Positions 40,976 through 49,409 of a stretch of DNA of 64,000 nt are shown piece after piece (the first letter of the stretch is position 1; each line of letters begins with the position of its first letter). The stretch lies in contig BPJE01000001.1 in the NCBI GenBank assembly GCA_026004455.1, forward strand, positions 62,001 through 126,000. The letters run 5' to 3'. A program made the position numbers and the translations under genes. Source of the DNA: Patescibacteria group bacterium (lineage in GTDB: Bacteria; Patescibacteriota; Microgenomatia; UBA1406; GWC2-37-13). The notes beneath the pieces are model-generated. The model worked only from the letters and a program-made list of their open reading frames with translations, did no database searches and was not told the origin of the DNA.

Positions 40976-41320
40976 ATGATTGAAAAAAATGTTAAAAATT
41001 TAAGAATATATTTAAAAGCTTTAGAATTAGTTGGTAAAATTTATGATCTAATTAGAAAAAATAAAAGTTTATCAAAAGATTTTTCTTTATGTGATCAATT
41101 AAAAAGATCTTCTATATCTATTTCTGCTAATATTTCAGAAGGATATGCTCGTAGTAAAAAACAATTTAAAAATTATTTAGAAATTACTAAAGGTTCAACT
41201 AATGAGATAATTGCTTTATTAGATATTGTTATTCTTGTTTATAATATTAATGTAAAAGAACTACAAACCGAATACGAAATATTAGCTAAACAAATCACAG
41301 CATTTTCTAAATCTTTTTAA
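40976..41320 (+). CDS. Four-helix-bundle protein (S23/23S rRNA intervening-sequence type)
   Basis: The 114-residue protein begins NVKNLRIYLKALELVGKIYD and contains LKRSSISISANISEGYARSK, the family hallmark, then LEITKGSTNEIIALLDI. The family includes proteins encoded in 23S rRNA intervening sequences and the Avd accessory protein of diversity-generating retroelements. No rRNA or reverse transcriptase is here. The gene is tightly flanked by imperfect inverted repeats (40921-40970, 41327-41376), which suggests it may move as a small cassette; that is inference. Confidence 0.88.
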   Translation: MIEKNVKNLRIYLKALELVGKIYDLIRKNKSLSKDFSLCDQLKRSSISISANISEGYARSKKQFKNYLEITKGSTNEIIALLDIVILVYNINVKELQTEYEILAKQITAFSKSF

Positions 41321-41326
41321 TTTTAA

Positions 41327-41376
41327 TAATTACAACTATTTACAACAATTTATAACCATTTACAACTAATTAAAAC
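41327..41376. repeat. Right inverted-repeat flank of the four-helix-bundle gene
   Basis: Units TTACAACTATTTACAACAAT and TTATAACCATTTACAACTAA are the approximate complements of the left flank. They end 2 nt before the stop of the convergent permease gene. Confidence 0.6.
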
Positions 41377-41378
41377 TA

Positions 41379-42584
41379 TCATTCATATCTTATCGCCTCA
41401 ACAGGCTCTAAATCAGCAGCTCTTTTTGCTGGAAAAACACCAAAAATTATTCCAATTGCTGAAGATACTCCAAGAGCTAAAACAACAGAGCTAACATCAA
41501 TATAGGCTGGAAAAAATTTTTGAACTATTAAAGTCCCAATATATGCCAATGTTAATCCTAAAAATCCGCCCAAAATCGATAAAATCGTTGATTCAATTAT
41601 AAACTGAACTAAAATATCTTTTTTTCTTGCGCCAATTGCTCGTCTTACCCCAATCTCTTTTGTTTTATCAGAAACAGTAACAAACATAATATTCATAATT
41701 CCAATTCCGCCAACCACAAGTGATATACTAGCAATTGCTACTAACACCATATTTAAAATTCCGAAAATTGAGTTAACAGCTGATAATATATCTCCTGGTT
41801 CAATAATAGAAAAAGAGTCTTCATCATACCGTTTTAAAAATTCTTTTTTAATAGTTTCTTTTACATCCATTATCGAATAATTTTCATCAAATTTAATTGC
41901 AAATCTCGAATAGGTTTTTGCTGTATTAAAAATAAATCCAGTTGTATAAGGAGAAAACATATAATTATCATAATCCGGACCACCAAAACCTCCTCCTCCT
42001 TTTGATTCTGTTATTCCAATAACAATAAAATTAATATTATTAGCAGAAACTTTACTATCTAAAGCTGCCTCAACTGATCCAAAAAGTTTTTCTGCTAATT
42101 TTGGCCCGATGACAACTACTTTTGCTTTTTTATCAATATCAGCTTTTTCAAAAAATCTTCCCTTTTTAATTTTAAATCCATTAATATCAAAAAAAGCCTC
42201 AGAAGAAAAAATAATCGTTGTATCTTCGCTTTTCTTTTCGCTTTTAGCAGTAGTTTGTTTTGAAAAAATTGGTGAGATCTCTCTTATCTCTTTAAGCCTT
42301 TTAAGACGAAGCAAATCTCGATTATCAAATTTAATTGATGCTAAAGCTGATGTCGCATTAAAACTTCCTCCGGATAAAATTTTACCTGGCACTAAAAAAA
42401 TTGTGTTTTTTCCAAGAGCGGCAAACTGATCATTTATATATTGTTTTAACCCTAAACCTAAAGCAGTAAGCATCACCACAGCAAAAACACCAATCAAAAT
42501 TCCCAATGATGTTAAAAATGTCTGAGTTTTATTTCTTCTAAAATCCTCAATTGCTGCTTTAACAACAAATAAAAAATAATTCAT
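41379..42584 (-). CDS. ABC transporter permease, MacB/FtsX type
   Basis: The 401-residue protein has an N-terminal transmembrane helix (about 20-45, TFLTSLGILIGVFAVVMLTA), a MacB periplasmic core domain (50-270) and three C-terminal FtsX-type helices. Typical motifs include VGGIGIMNIMFVTVSDKTKE then IGVRRAIGARKKDI and PAKRAADLEPVEAIRYE. Such permeases work as mechanotransmitters rather than channels, exporting lipoproteins, peptides or drugs with a MacA-like adaptor. It lies 12 nt after its ATPase gene. Confidence 0.94.
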   Translation of the reverse strand: MNYFLFVVKAAIEDFRRNKTQTFLTSLGILIGVFAVVMLTALGLGLKQYINDQFAALGKNTIFLVPGKILSGGSFNATSALASIKFDNRDLLRLKRLKEIREISPIFSKQTTAKSEKKSEDTTIIFSSEAFFDINGFKIKKGRFFEKADIDKKAKVVVIGPKLAEKLFGSVEAALDSKVSANNINFIVIGITESKGGGGFGGPDYDNYMFSPYTTGFIFNTAKTYSRFAIKFDENYSIMDVKETIKKEFLKRYDEDSFSIIEPGDILSAVNSIFGILNMVLVAIASISLVVGGIGIMNIMFVTVSDKTKEIGVRRAIGARKKDILVQFIIESTILSILGGFLGLTLAYIGTLIVQKFFPAYIDVSSVVLALGVSSAIGIIFGVFPAKRAADLEPVEAIRYE

Positions 42585-42596
42585 AAAAATTTAACT

Positions 42597-43271
42597 TTAA
42601 TTTCTAACAATCTCTCCGTCTTTTATTTTAATTATTCTTTTTCCATACGCTGCTATATCTGCCTCATGAGTGACAACAACAATAGTGATTCCCTCTTTCT
42701 CATTTAATTTTTTTAATAAATTCATGATTTCAATACCAGTTTTACTATCAAGATTGCCAGTTGGTTCATCTGCCAAAATTAATTTTGGCTCCATAATTAA
42801 AGCCCTCAAAATTGCCACTCGTTGTTGCTGACCACCAGAAATTTTATTAGGATAAGAGTACTCTTTTCCGCTTAAACCAAATTTTTTTATTAAATCTAAA
42901 GCTTTCTTTCTTGGATCATAAGTTAATTTTTTTCGTGCATAAATTGTTGGTAATAAAATATTTTCCAAAACTGTTAATTTTGGAATAAGATTAAACTGTT
43001 GAAAAACAAAACCAACAAACTCATTACGTAGAGTTGATAATTCATCATCACTAAATTTAGCCACATTTTTTCCATCAATTAATATCTCTCCTTTTGTTGG
43101 TTTATCAAGAAGACCAATAAGATGCATTAAAGTTGATTTACCAGAACCAGAAGGACCAATAATTGAGACAAACTCTTTTTCTTTAATTTCAAGATTAATA
43201 TTTTTTAAAGCCTGATATTCTATCTCACCATCTAACTTATAAATTTTCCAAACATTTTTAAACTTTATCAT
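42597..43271 (-). CDS. ABC transporter ATP-binding protein, MacB/LolD type
   Basis: The 224-residue ATPase has Walker A GPSGSGKSTLMHLIG, Q-loop FVFQQFNLIPKLTVLENI, signature ISGGQQQRVAILRAL, and Walker B LILADEPTGNLDS followed by the H-loop VVTHE. It powers the FtsX-type permease next to it. It lies between the adaptor and permease genes with gaps of 10 and 12 nt. Confidence 0.96.
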   Translation of the reverse strand: MIKFKNVWKIYKLDGEIEYQALKNINLEIKEKEFVSIIGPSGSGKSTLMHLIGLLDKPTKGEILIDGKNVAKFSDDELSTLRNEFVGFVFQQFNLIPKLTVLENILLPTIYARKKLTYDPRKKALDLIKKFGLSGKEYSYPNKISGGQQQRVAILRALIMEPKLILADEPTGNLDSKTGIEIMNLLKKLNEKEGITIVVVTHEADIAAYGKRIIKIKDGEIVRN

Positions 43272-43281
43272 AAAAAAATCA

Positions 43282-44301
43282 TTAATTTACAACTATATCT
43301 CCCTCATTTAATCCATCAACAATCTCGATCTTTCCATCAATTTCATCACCCTCAACAATATATTTCTTTACTTTTTTATTATTTTCTTTTACATAAACAT
43401 AAGCGCCTTTTTTATCATCTTTTATAAATCTTGAAGGAATGGCTAAAATATTATTTTTTTCTTTAACAACAAACTCTACATCTCCTGTCATTCCAAGCCT
43501 TAAAGGCATTTTTTTAGTTTTATCAGTTAATTCTAGTTTTACTTGGTAAACTGTTCCTGTCTCTCCTTGTTTTGGTGAAAAACTAATATAGCTTACTTTT
43601 ACTTGATCACTAAAATTTTCAAAAGAATCAAGTGATAATTTTCCAACCATTCCTTCTTTTATTTTGACTACATCTGCCTGTTCAATAGTTGATGAAAAAT
43701 ATAAGGTTTTTGGATTAACTACTTCAAATGTTGCTCCAGCTGGAGTAATATTAACACCAGCTACTGGAACATCGATATGAGTAACAATTCCTTCAATTGG
43801 TGTCCATAAATTAGCGTTTTCTAAAGCTAAATTTTGATATTCAACATCCAAAACCGCAGACTCTAAATTGTATTGATTTTGCTCTAAAATTCGTTGTGCT
43901 TTGACTCTGGTTGCTTCGTTTAAATCATATTGTTTATTCCAATAATCATCTTTTGTTTGATCAAAATTTGAGCGTTGAATACTATATGCTCGCAGATATT
44001 TTTCTAATCTATTTTTTATATCACGTTGATCAAGAGAGGCAATTGTCTGATATTTTTTTACATAATCTCCCTCTTTAACTCCAACCCAAACCAATCTTCC
44101 TGAAGTTTGAAATTTTAAAGTAGCTTTTTCTTCTGCATCAATTTCACCGGATAAAGTCAACACTTCTTTAAGATTTTGTTTTTTTATTACATAAGTATCA
44201 TCTTTAGTTTCGCTTTTTTTTCTACTAGTTGAAAAAATAATCACTCCAATTAATAACAAAATAAAAACAAAATACCATCTTTTTTTCAAAAAATTAATCA
44301 T
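43282..44301 (-). CDS. Efflux adaptor protein, HlyD/MacA family
   Basis: The 339-residue protein has an N-terminal transmembrane anchor (about 8-26), a lipoyl-like half (ATLKFQTSGRLVWVGVKEGDYVKK), a short alpha-hairpin (80-150) and beta-barrel domains (GIVTHIDVPVAGVNITPAG; KMPLRLGMTGDVEFVVKEKN). In Gram-negative bacteria such adaptors link to outer-membrane channels; in a single-membrane cell the protein may instead shape the exit of the MacB-like pump. It lies 13 nt after the MarR gene. Confidence 0.92.
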   Translation of the reverse strand: MINFLKKRWYFVFILLLIGVIIFSTSRKKSETKDDTYVIKKQNLKEVLTLSGEIDAEEKATLKFQTSGRLVWVGVKEGDYVKKYQTIASLDQRDIKNRLEKYLRAYSIQRSNFDQTKDDYWNKQYDLNEATRVKAQRILEQNQYNLESAVLDVEYQNLALENANLWTPIEGIVTHIDVPVAGVNITPAGATFEVVNPKTLYFSSTIEQADVVKIKEGMVGKLSLDSFENFSDQVKVSYISFSPKQGETGTVYQVKLELTDKTKKMPLRLGMTGDVEFVVKEKNNILAIPSRFIKDDKKGAYVYVKENNKKVKKYIVEGDEIDGKIEIVDGLNEGDIVVN

Positions 44302-44314
44302 ATTTATAAAATAA

Positions 44315-44728
44315 TTAACTATTAATTTTTTCTAAAATTTTTAATAATTGATTTTTTTCAACTTCTTGTAATTTATTTATTATTGATGAAAAACATGTTT
44401 GTCTTTGTTTTATCAATTTATTAATTATATTCTCTCCTTTTTTTGTTAAAAAAAGATGAATAATTCTTCTATCTTTTTGATCATTTTTTCTTGATATTAA
44501 ATTTAATTTGATAAGCTTTTCAATTAAACTATTAGCAGTTGGTAAAGTTATGGAAAAATTTTTAGCTAAATCTGTTAATTGACAATTTTTGTTTTCTTTT
44601 ATAAAAATTAAAGCATGAAGTTGAATCATGGTTAGCTCATTTTTTTTCATCAAATCAAAATTTTTCTTCATTTTTCGATAAATAGAAAAAATATGTTCTG
44701 ATATTTTTTTATCAATATTATTTTTCAT
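44315..44728 (-). CDS. MarR family transcriptional regulator
   Basis: The 137-residue protein shows the MarR winged helix: LTMIQLHALIFIKENKNCQL, TDLAKNFSITLPTANSLIEK and the wing NDQKDRRIIHLFLTKKGENI. MarR proteins are usually dimeric repressors released by small ligands. As the first gene of the adaptor-ATPase-permease unit, it probably controls that efflux system. No operator palindrome was confidently located. Confidence 0.92.
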   Translation of the reverse strand: MKNNIDKKISEHIFSIYRKMKKNFDLMKKNELTMIQLHALIFIKENKNCQLTDLAKNFSITLPTANSLIEKLIKLNLISRKNDQKDRRIIHLFLTKKGENIINKLIKQRQTCFSSIINKLQEVEKNQLLKILEKINS

Positions 44729-44799
44729 AAATAATTTAATTAGAAAATCTAATAATTAGATTATATAACTATTCTTTATTTTTGTCAAATCAAAATATT

Positions 44800-45888
44800 T
44801 TACAAAAACGCCTTCCAGTCAGATATTGGCAGTAAATTAAATGATGCAAAATTTATCGCGTATAAAAATATTCCTATTAATAAAATAATAAAAATTATTA
44901 AAAATTTTTTTGAAGTAAAAAATTTTTCAAAAGCAACCATTGCCATTGGCCAAAGTGGTAAACTATAGCGACTAATATCTCGATGTTGGACAAACAATAT
45001 CGCTGTAAAAAAAACTAAACTAAAATAAAACAAACTTCGATAATGACTTTTTCTTAATGAATAAACAGTTAATCCATATAAAAAATAATAAAAAATTATA
45101 TCCTCAAGCCAACCAGTCCCCACCCAAATCTTTCTAAAATCAAAAACAGCAAATGGATAAACTAAATGGATATTATCCCCTGATTTAAAATAAGCAAAAA
45201 AGTCACCTGTTTGAAAAAAATAAAATAAAAATACTCCCACTAAACCCATTGGAATAAGAACCACCCCCAACCACCGCCAATCAATTTTTTTTTCATTTAT
45301 TAATCTCTCAACAAATACTAAACAATAAGCGCCAAAAAGCAAAATTCCTGGTGTTTTTGTTACTACCGATAACCCACCAAAAAATCCAGCTAACAAATAT
45401 TGTTTATTTTCAAAAAAATACAAAGATAAAAGAATTAAAAACATAAATAATGTTTCAGGGGCGCCAACTGATCTAACCACTAAAAACCTTGGTAAAAATA
45501 AAAATACAATTGAAAGCAACAGTGGCTTTGAGGTGATTTTAATTTTTTTAAGCAAAAAATAAAACATCCAAACTAGAAAAACTGAAAAAAATAGATTAAT
45601 TAATACCATTGATTTTAAGTACTTTAAGTTTCCGCCAATTAAATCTCCAAAAACTCTAATCATCAATGGATATAAAGGCAAATGAGCAGTAAAATAAATT
45701 GGTTTTAATCCTTGTTCAATATTTAAATTTTTAATTGCTTCAAAATTATATAAAGTTTTTCCTGAGACAACATATAAAGCCCCATCAAAGTTCTTGTATA
45801 TGTTCTCCATTCCCACCGCTTTCCAGATAATTAAAGTAGAAAAAACACTGATAAATGCTAAAATTAAATAAGGTAATATGCGTCGCAT
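44800..45888 (-). CDS. GT-C membrane glycosyltransferase (GT39/mannosyltransferase-like)
   Basis: The 362-residue polytopic protein has about nine to ten helices. An acidic first loop NIYKNFDGALYVVSGKTLYN carries the Asp expected of GT-C catalytic sites, and HLPLYPLMIRVFG follows. The family uses polyprenyl-phosphate sugars on the outer face of the membrane. Its start codon lies in the same 11 bp as the start of the divergent gene at 45878; both proteins begin MRRI. It has no visible Shine-Dalgarno. Confidence 0.8.
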   Translation of the reverse strand: MRRILPYLILAFISVFSTLIIWKAVGMENIYKNFDGALYVVSGKTLYNFEAIKNLNIEQGLKPIYFTAHLPLYPLMIRVFGDLIGGNLKYLKSMVLINLFFSVFLVWMFYFLLKKIKITSKPLLLSIVFLFLPRFLVVRSVGAPETLFMFLILLSLYFFENKQYLLAGFFGGLSVVTKTPGILLFGAYCLVFVERLINEKKIDWRWLGVVLIPMGLVGVFLFYFFQTGDFFAYFKSGDNIHLVYPFAVFDFRKIWVGTGWLEDIIFYYFLYGLTVYSLRKSHYRSLFYFSLVFFTAILFVQHRDISRYSLPLWPMAMVAFEKFFTSKKFLIIFIILLIGIFLYAINFASFNLLPISDWKAFL

Positions 45889-47332
45889 AAAAAATATTTT
45901 AACAAATAATTGGCTTATAATTCTAATTTTAATTATAGGAGGATTTTTAAGATTTTATCGATTTGAAGAATTTGTCACTTTTTTAGGCGATCAAGGAAGA
46001 GATGCGATCATCATTAAAAGAATTTTAACTTTGGAGCATTTACCTGCTATTGGCGCGCCAACCTCAATTGGTCAAGTTTATTTAGGTCCTTTTTATTATT
46101 ATTTTATTGCTCCTTGGCTTTTGATATTTAGATTTAATCCTGTTGGTTTGGCTTTTGGTGTTGGTTTTTTTTCAACCTTATTTTTAATTATCAATTATCT
46201 AATTGTTAAAAAACTTTTTGATAAAAAAACTGCTCTTATCTCAACTTTTTTAATAGCTACTTCATATGTCTTGATTGATCTATCGCGTTTTTCTTGGAAC
46301 CCAAATCTTTTGCCTTTATTTTCCTTTTTAACAATCTACTTTCTTTATCAAGCATTAAAAACAAATAAATGGTATTATTTTGCTTTTACTGGCGCTTTTT
46401 TATCTTTTTCCATCCAACTTCACTATTTAGCCTTATCTTTAGGTTTGCCTATTTTGATTTTATTCATTGGTTACCTTTTAAAAAATCTAAAAAATCTCAA
46501 AAAACTCATTATTCATTATTCATTATTAATTTTTAATTTTTCACTCTTTTCTTTGCCTCTTTTAATTTTTGATTTGCGTCATAATTTTTTAAACTCGAAA
46601 AATTTAATCACTCTTATTCAAACTTCCTCAAGCCAAAAACCAGATTTTTTAGCAAATTTAATCGACACATTTTCTTATCTTAACTTTTATATTTTCAACT
46701 ACAAATTTAGTCAATTAATCAATATTGTTCTTTTGGTCTCAATTATTATTTCTTTCTTATCTTACTTTAATCGCAAAAAAGATTTATTTTATTATTTACA
46801 CTTAGTATTTATCACCATTCTTTTATTTTTATCTTTATATTCCGGTCCAAAACATCCTCATTATCTTGGAGTTTTATATCCATTTTATTTGCTTTTAATA
46901 TCGCGATATTTGAGTTTTCTTTTTAATAGTTTGTTTGAAAAAACAGTTGTTTTAGTTTTTTTAGTCTCATTTGTATTTTTAAACAATCAAAAATACAGTT
47001 TTTTGTATTTTAAAGGTGGAAATCAAATAAAACATTCTGAAAAAATAGCTCAATTTTTAAAAGAAAAAATAAATAACAAACCTTATAATATTGCTACCTG
47101 GCCAGTAGATTTTACTGAAGATAATTATTTATATTTTTTAGAACTTTATGGTTTAAAACCAGCAGATCGTCAAAAAGTAGAAATCACAAATCAAATGTTT
47201 GTTTTATGCAATAAAGAACCATGCCAAGTAATAAACTCTCCTTCGTGGAATATATCAATGTTTGGTAAAGCTAAAATTGTCAGTCAATGGACAGTTGATA
47301 ATGTTAAAATATACAAATTAATTCATAATTAA
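45878..47332 (+). CDS. GT-C membrane glycosyltransferase, DQGRD subgroup
   Basis: The 484-residue protein has an N-terminal helix, then a first loop FVTFLGDQGRDAIIIKRIL with the putative catalytic Asp in DQGRD, then LPAIGAPTSIGQVYLGPFYY. About ten further helices and a soluble C-terminal tail (390-484) follow. The DQ(G/V)RD loop recurs in the proteins at 49410 and 63195, defining a subgroup distinct from those with a classical DE motif. AAGG lies 4 nt before the ATG. It overlaps the divergent gene by 11 nt. Confidence 0.85.
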   Translation: MRRIKNILTNNWLIILILIIGGFLRFYRFEEFVTFLGDQGRDAIIIKRILTLEHLPAIGAPTSIGQVYLGPFYYYFIAPWLLIFRFNPVGLAFGVGFFSTLFLIINYLIVKKLFDKKTALISTFLIATSYVLIDLSRFSWNPNLLPLFSFLTIYFLYQALKTNKWYYFAFTGAFLSFSIQLHYLALSLGLPILILFIGYLLKNLKNLKKLIIHYSLLIFNFSLFSLPLLIFDLRHNFLNSKNLITLIQTSSSQKPDFLANLIDTFSYLNFYIFNYKFSQLINIVLLVSIIISFLSYFNRKKDLFYYLHLVFITILLFLSLYSGPKHPHYLGVLYPFYLLLISRYLSFLFNSLFEKTVVLVFLVSFVFLNNQKYSFLYFKGGNQIKHSEKIAQFLKEKINNKPYNIATWPVDFTEDNYLYFLELYGLKPADRQKVEITNQMFVLCNKEPCQVINSPSWNISMFGKAKIVSQWTVDNVKIYKLIHN

Positions 47333-47335
47333 AAT

Positions 47336-48076
47336 ATGAAAATTTCTCTGATTATTCCTTGTTATAACGAGGAATTAAATATTCAAAAAGGAGTTTTAGA
47401 TAAAATTGGCAATTACACAAAAAACAACGATCTTTTTTTAGAAGTTATTATCTCTGATGATGGGTCAAATGATAAAACAAAAAAAATCATTAAAGAAAAA
47501 TATTTAAAAATTTTTCCAAAATTTAAACTTCTTGAAAATCATCATCAAGGCAAAGCTTACGCAATAATTTCTGGTATTAAAAATTCAACTGGTAATTGGG
47601 TGATGTTTTCTGATATTGATTTAGCCACTCCAATTGAGGAAGCAGAAAAACTTATTAAATACGCAAAAAATTATCAAATAATTATTGGTTCTCGCAATAC
47701 TCACCGCGAAGGCGCGCCAATAATAAGAAAAATTATGGCAAAAGGTTTTATCTTTATTCGCAATTTTTTAATTGGTTTAAAAAATATTAAAGATACTCAA
47801 TGTGGTTTTAAGCTTTTTGAAAAACAAGCCGCTTTAAAAATCATCAACAATTTAAAAGTTTTTGGAGAAAAAAGAAAAGCAAAAGGATCATCAGTTTCCG
47901 CCGGTTTTGATCTAGAATTTTTATATTTAGCAGAAAAATATCAATTTAAAATAAAAGAAGTGCCAGTTGTTTGGCGCCATGTTGAGACAAAAAATGTCAA
48001 TTTTATCAAAGATTCAATTGAGACTCTTATTGATATTGCTAAAATTCTTTATTATCACAAAATCAATCCTAAATAA
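47336..48076 (+). CDS. Glycosyltransferase family 2, dolichyl/polyprenyl-phosphate sugar synthase type
   Basis: The 246-residue GT-A protein has SLIIPCYNEELNIQKGVLDK, EVIISDDGSNDKTK, and MFSDIDLATPIEEAEKLI (DxD metal site). It also has GSRNTHREGAPIIRKIMAKG and QCGFKLFEKQAALKI, the layout of dolichol-phosphate glucosyl/mannosyl synthases. It probably makes the polyprenyl-phosphate sugar donor used by the GT-C enzymes around it, which ties the locus together; donor and sugar are not determined. It lies 3 nt after the previous gene. Confidence 0.9.
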   Translation: MKISLIIPCYNEELNIQKGVLDKIGNYTKNNDLFLEVIISDDGSNDKTKKIIKEKYLKIFPKFKLLENHHQGKAYAIISGIKNSTGNWVMFSDIDLATPIEEAEKLIKYAKNYQIIIGSRNTHREGAPIIRKIMAKGFIFIRNFLIGLKNIKDTQCGFKLFEKQAALKIINNLKVFGEKRKAKGSSVSAGFDLEFLYLAEKYQFKIKEVPVVWRHVETKNVNFIKDSIETLIDIAKILYYHKINPK

Positions 48077-48096
48077 TATTTGAAAATTATTAAACA

Positions 48097-48126
48097 TGTA
48101 GAGACATGCCATGGCATGCCTCTACA
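48097..48126. repeat. Palindromic repeat TGTAGAG(A)CATGCC...CTCTACA
   Basis: TGTAGAG (48097-48103) pairs with CTCTACA (48120-48126), enclosing the perfect inner palindrome CATGCCATGGCATG (48105-48118); only the A/C pair at 48104/48119 mismatches. TGTAGAGAC...-type palindromes are common dispersed repeats in bacteria. It lies 38 nt upstream of the next glycosyltransferase gene. Confidence 0.8.
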
Positions 48127-48147
48127 ATAATTATTCAGATTTTATTT

Positions 48148-48156
48148 TGCTAAAAT
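48148..48156 (+). promoter_or_regulatory. Extended -10 element before the gene at 48164
   Basis: TGCTAAAAT (48148-48156) ends 7 nt before the ATG at 48164, again implying a leaderless mRNA. This may start a new transcript within the glycan locus. Confidence 0.4.
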
Positions 48157-48163
48157 ATATCTA

Positions 48164-49408
48164 ATGAAAAAAATTTTACCAATAATTTTGATTATTTTCT
48201 TATCCTCATTTTTTATCTTTTACCAAAAAAATCAAATTCCTAAAGATTTAACATTTGATGAAGTTGAGTTTGCTAAACTGGCTTTATCTTTAGAAAACAA
48301 ACCATATACTCCTTATTCGCCTTTGGCAACAGGTCATTCAACTTTATATTTTTATATTTTACTTTTTTCTTTAAAAACATTTGGTATTAATACCTTTGCC
48401 CTTCGACTTCCCAGCGCTATTTTTGGAATTTTAAGCATTATTATTTTTTATCTAATTATCAAAAAACTACTTACTAATTACTACTTATTACTTACTATTC
48501 TCTTTACCACTTCTCGCTGGTTTTTAAACTTTGCTCGATTTTCATTTGAAGCGACTTTTTTACTTTTTTTAGAACTAACATCTCTTTATTTTCTTATCAA
48601 GGACAGAACCTTACAAGGACAGAACCTAAAAGGACCGTCCCTTATCATCTCAGGTATATTTGCTGGCCTAGCTTTTAATTCTTATACACCAGGAAGAATC
48701 TTTTTTATTTTACCTTTATCAATAATCTTATTCTTAATTATTAAAAGCAAAAAAAATAATAACCTAAAACTCAAACAACTACTTTATTTTCTAATTCCTT
48801 TTGTCATCATGATCACTCCTCTAACAAACTATCTTTTAACTCATCAAGACACCCGTGTTGATCAATTATTTTTTTGGAAAAATCATGAGATGAGTTGGCA
48901 AGAAAAAATTATTGGTACTTTAGAAAATATAAATTCAATATTCTTAATGTTTTTTTTAAAAGGCGATATGAATGGTCGTCATAATTATCCAGGAAAACCA
49001 GCTTTAAATCCAATTTATTCAATTCTTTTTTTCATTGGCTTGATAATATCAATTAAAAAATTTTTCAAAAAAAAAGATTTGTCTAATTTTGTTTTTGTTA
49101 GTTATTTTTTTCTCTCGATATTTCCTTCTTTAGCTATTTATCCTTGGGAAAATCCTAGTATGCTTCGAACCTTTACAGTAATCCCATCAATAATTTTTTT
49201 TATTTCTCAAAGTTTAATTTATATTTTTAATTTTTTAAAAAAATATTTATCACCTTCCTTAATACTTACTACTTTCTACTTAATACTAATATTGTCTTGT
49301 TTTTATGAACTGCGAACATATTTTAAATATCAAAAAGTTGTTTTTAATCAAGCCTTTGAGATAAAATATCCACTAGATAAAGCAATAAAAATGGATTTTA
49401 AAAATTAA
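48164..49408 (+). CDS. GT-C membrane glycosyltransferase (GT39/ArnT-like)
   Basis: The 414-residue protein begins with a membrane helix. A first loop IPKDLTFDEVEFAKLALSLE follows, with the classical DE pair of GT39/ArnT enzymes, then a TGHSTLYFYIL segment and about nine helices. Bases 48599-48643 encode KDRTLQGQNLKGPSL, an in-frame insertion of the GGACAGAACC repeat in a loop between helices. TTACTAATTACTACTTATTA-like low-complexity DNA (about 48470-48500) encodes part of one helix. Its stop lies 1 nt before the next start. Confidence 0.85.
   Translation: MKKILPIILIIFLSSFFIFYQKNQIPKDLTFDEVEFAKLALSLENKPYTPYSPLATGHSTLYFYILLFSLKTFGINTFALRLPSAIFGILSIIIFYLIIKKLLTNYYLLLTILFTTSRWFLNFARFSFEATFLLFLELTSLYFLIKDRTLQGQNLKGPSLIISGIFAGLAFNSYTPGRIFFILPLSIILFLIIKSKKNNNLKLKQLLYFLIPFVIMITPLTNYLLTHQDTRVDQLFFWKNHEMSWQEKIIGTLENINSIFLMFFLKGDMNGRHNYPGKPALNPIYSILFFIGLIISIKKFFKKKDLSNFVFVSYFFLSIFPSLAIYPWENPSMLRTFTVIPSIIFFISQSLIYIFNFLKKYLSPSLILTTFYLILILSCFYELRTYFKYQKVVFNQAFEIKYPLDKAIKMDFKN
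48599..48643. repeat. GGACAGAACC repeat inserted in frame within a glycosyltransferase gene
   Basis: AAGGACAGAACCTTAC is followed by a second AAGGACAGAACCT in direct orientation, then AAAAGGACCGTCCCTTA. It matches the 3' half of the 40022-40065 element. The length keeps the frame open and adds about 15 hydrophilic residues to a loop. Confidence 0.8.
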
Positions 49409-49409
49409 T

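Noticed and set aside
40976-41320. Part of a diversity-generating retroelement (Avd)
   Set aside because: No reverse transcriptase, template or variable repeat is seen nearby; only the helical-bundle family matches.
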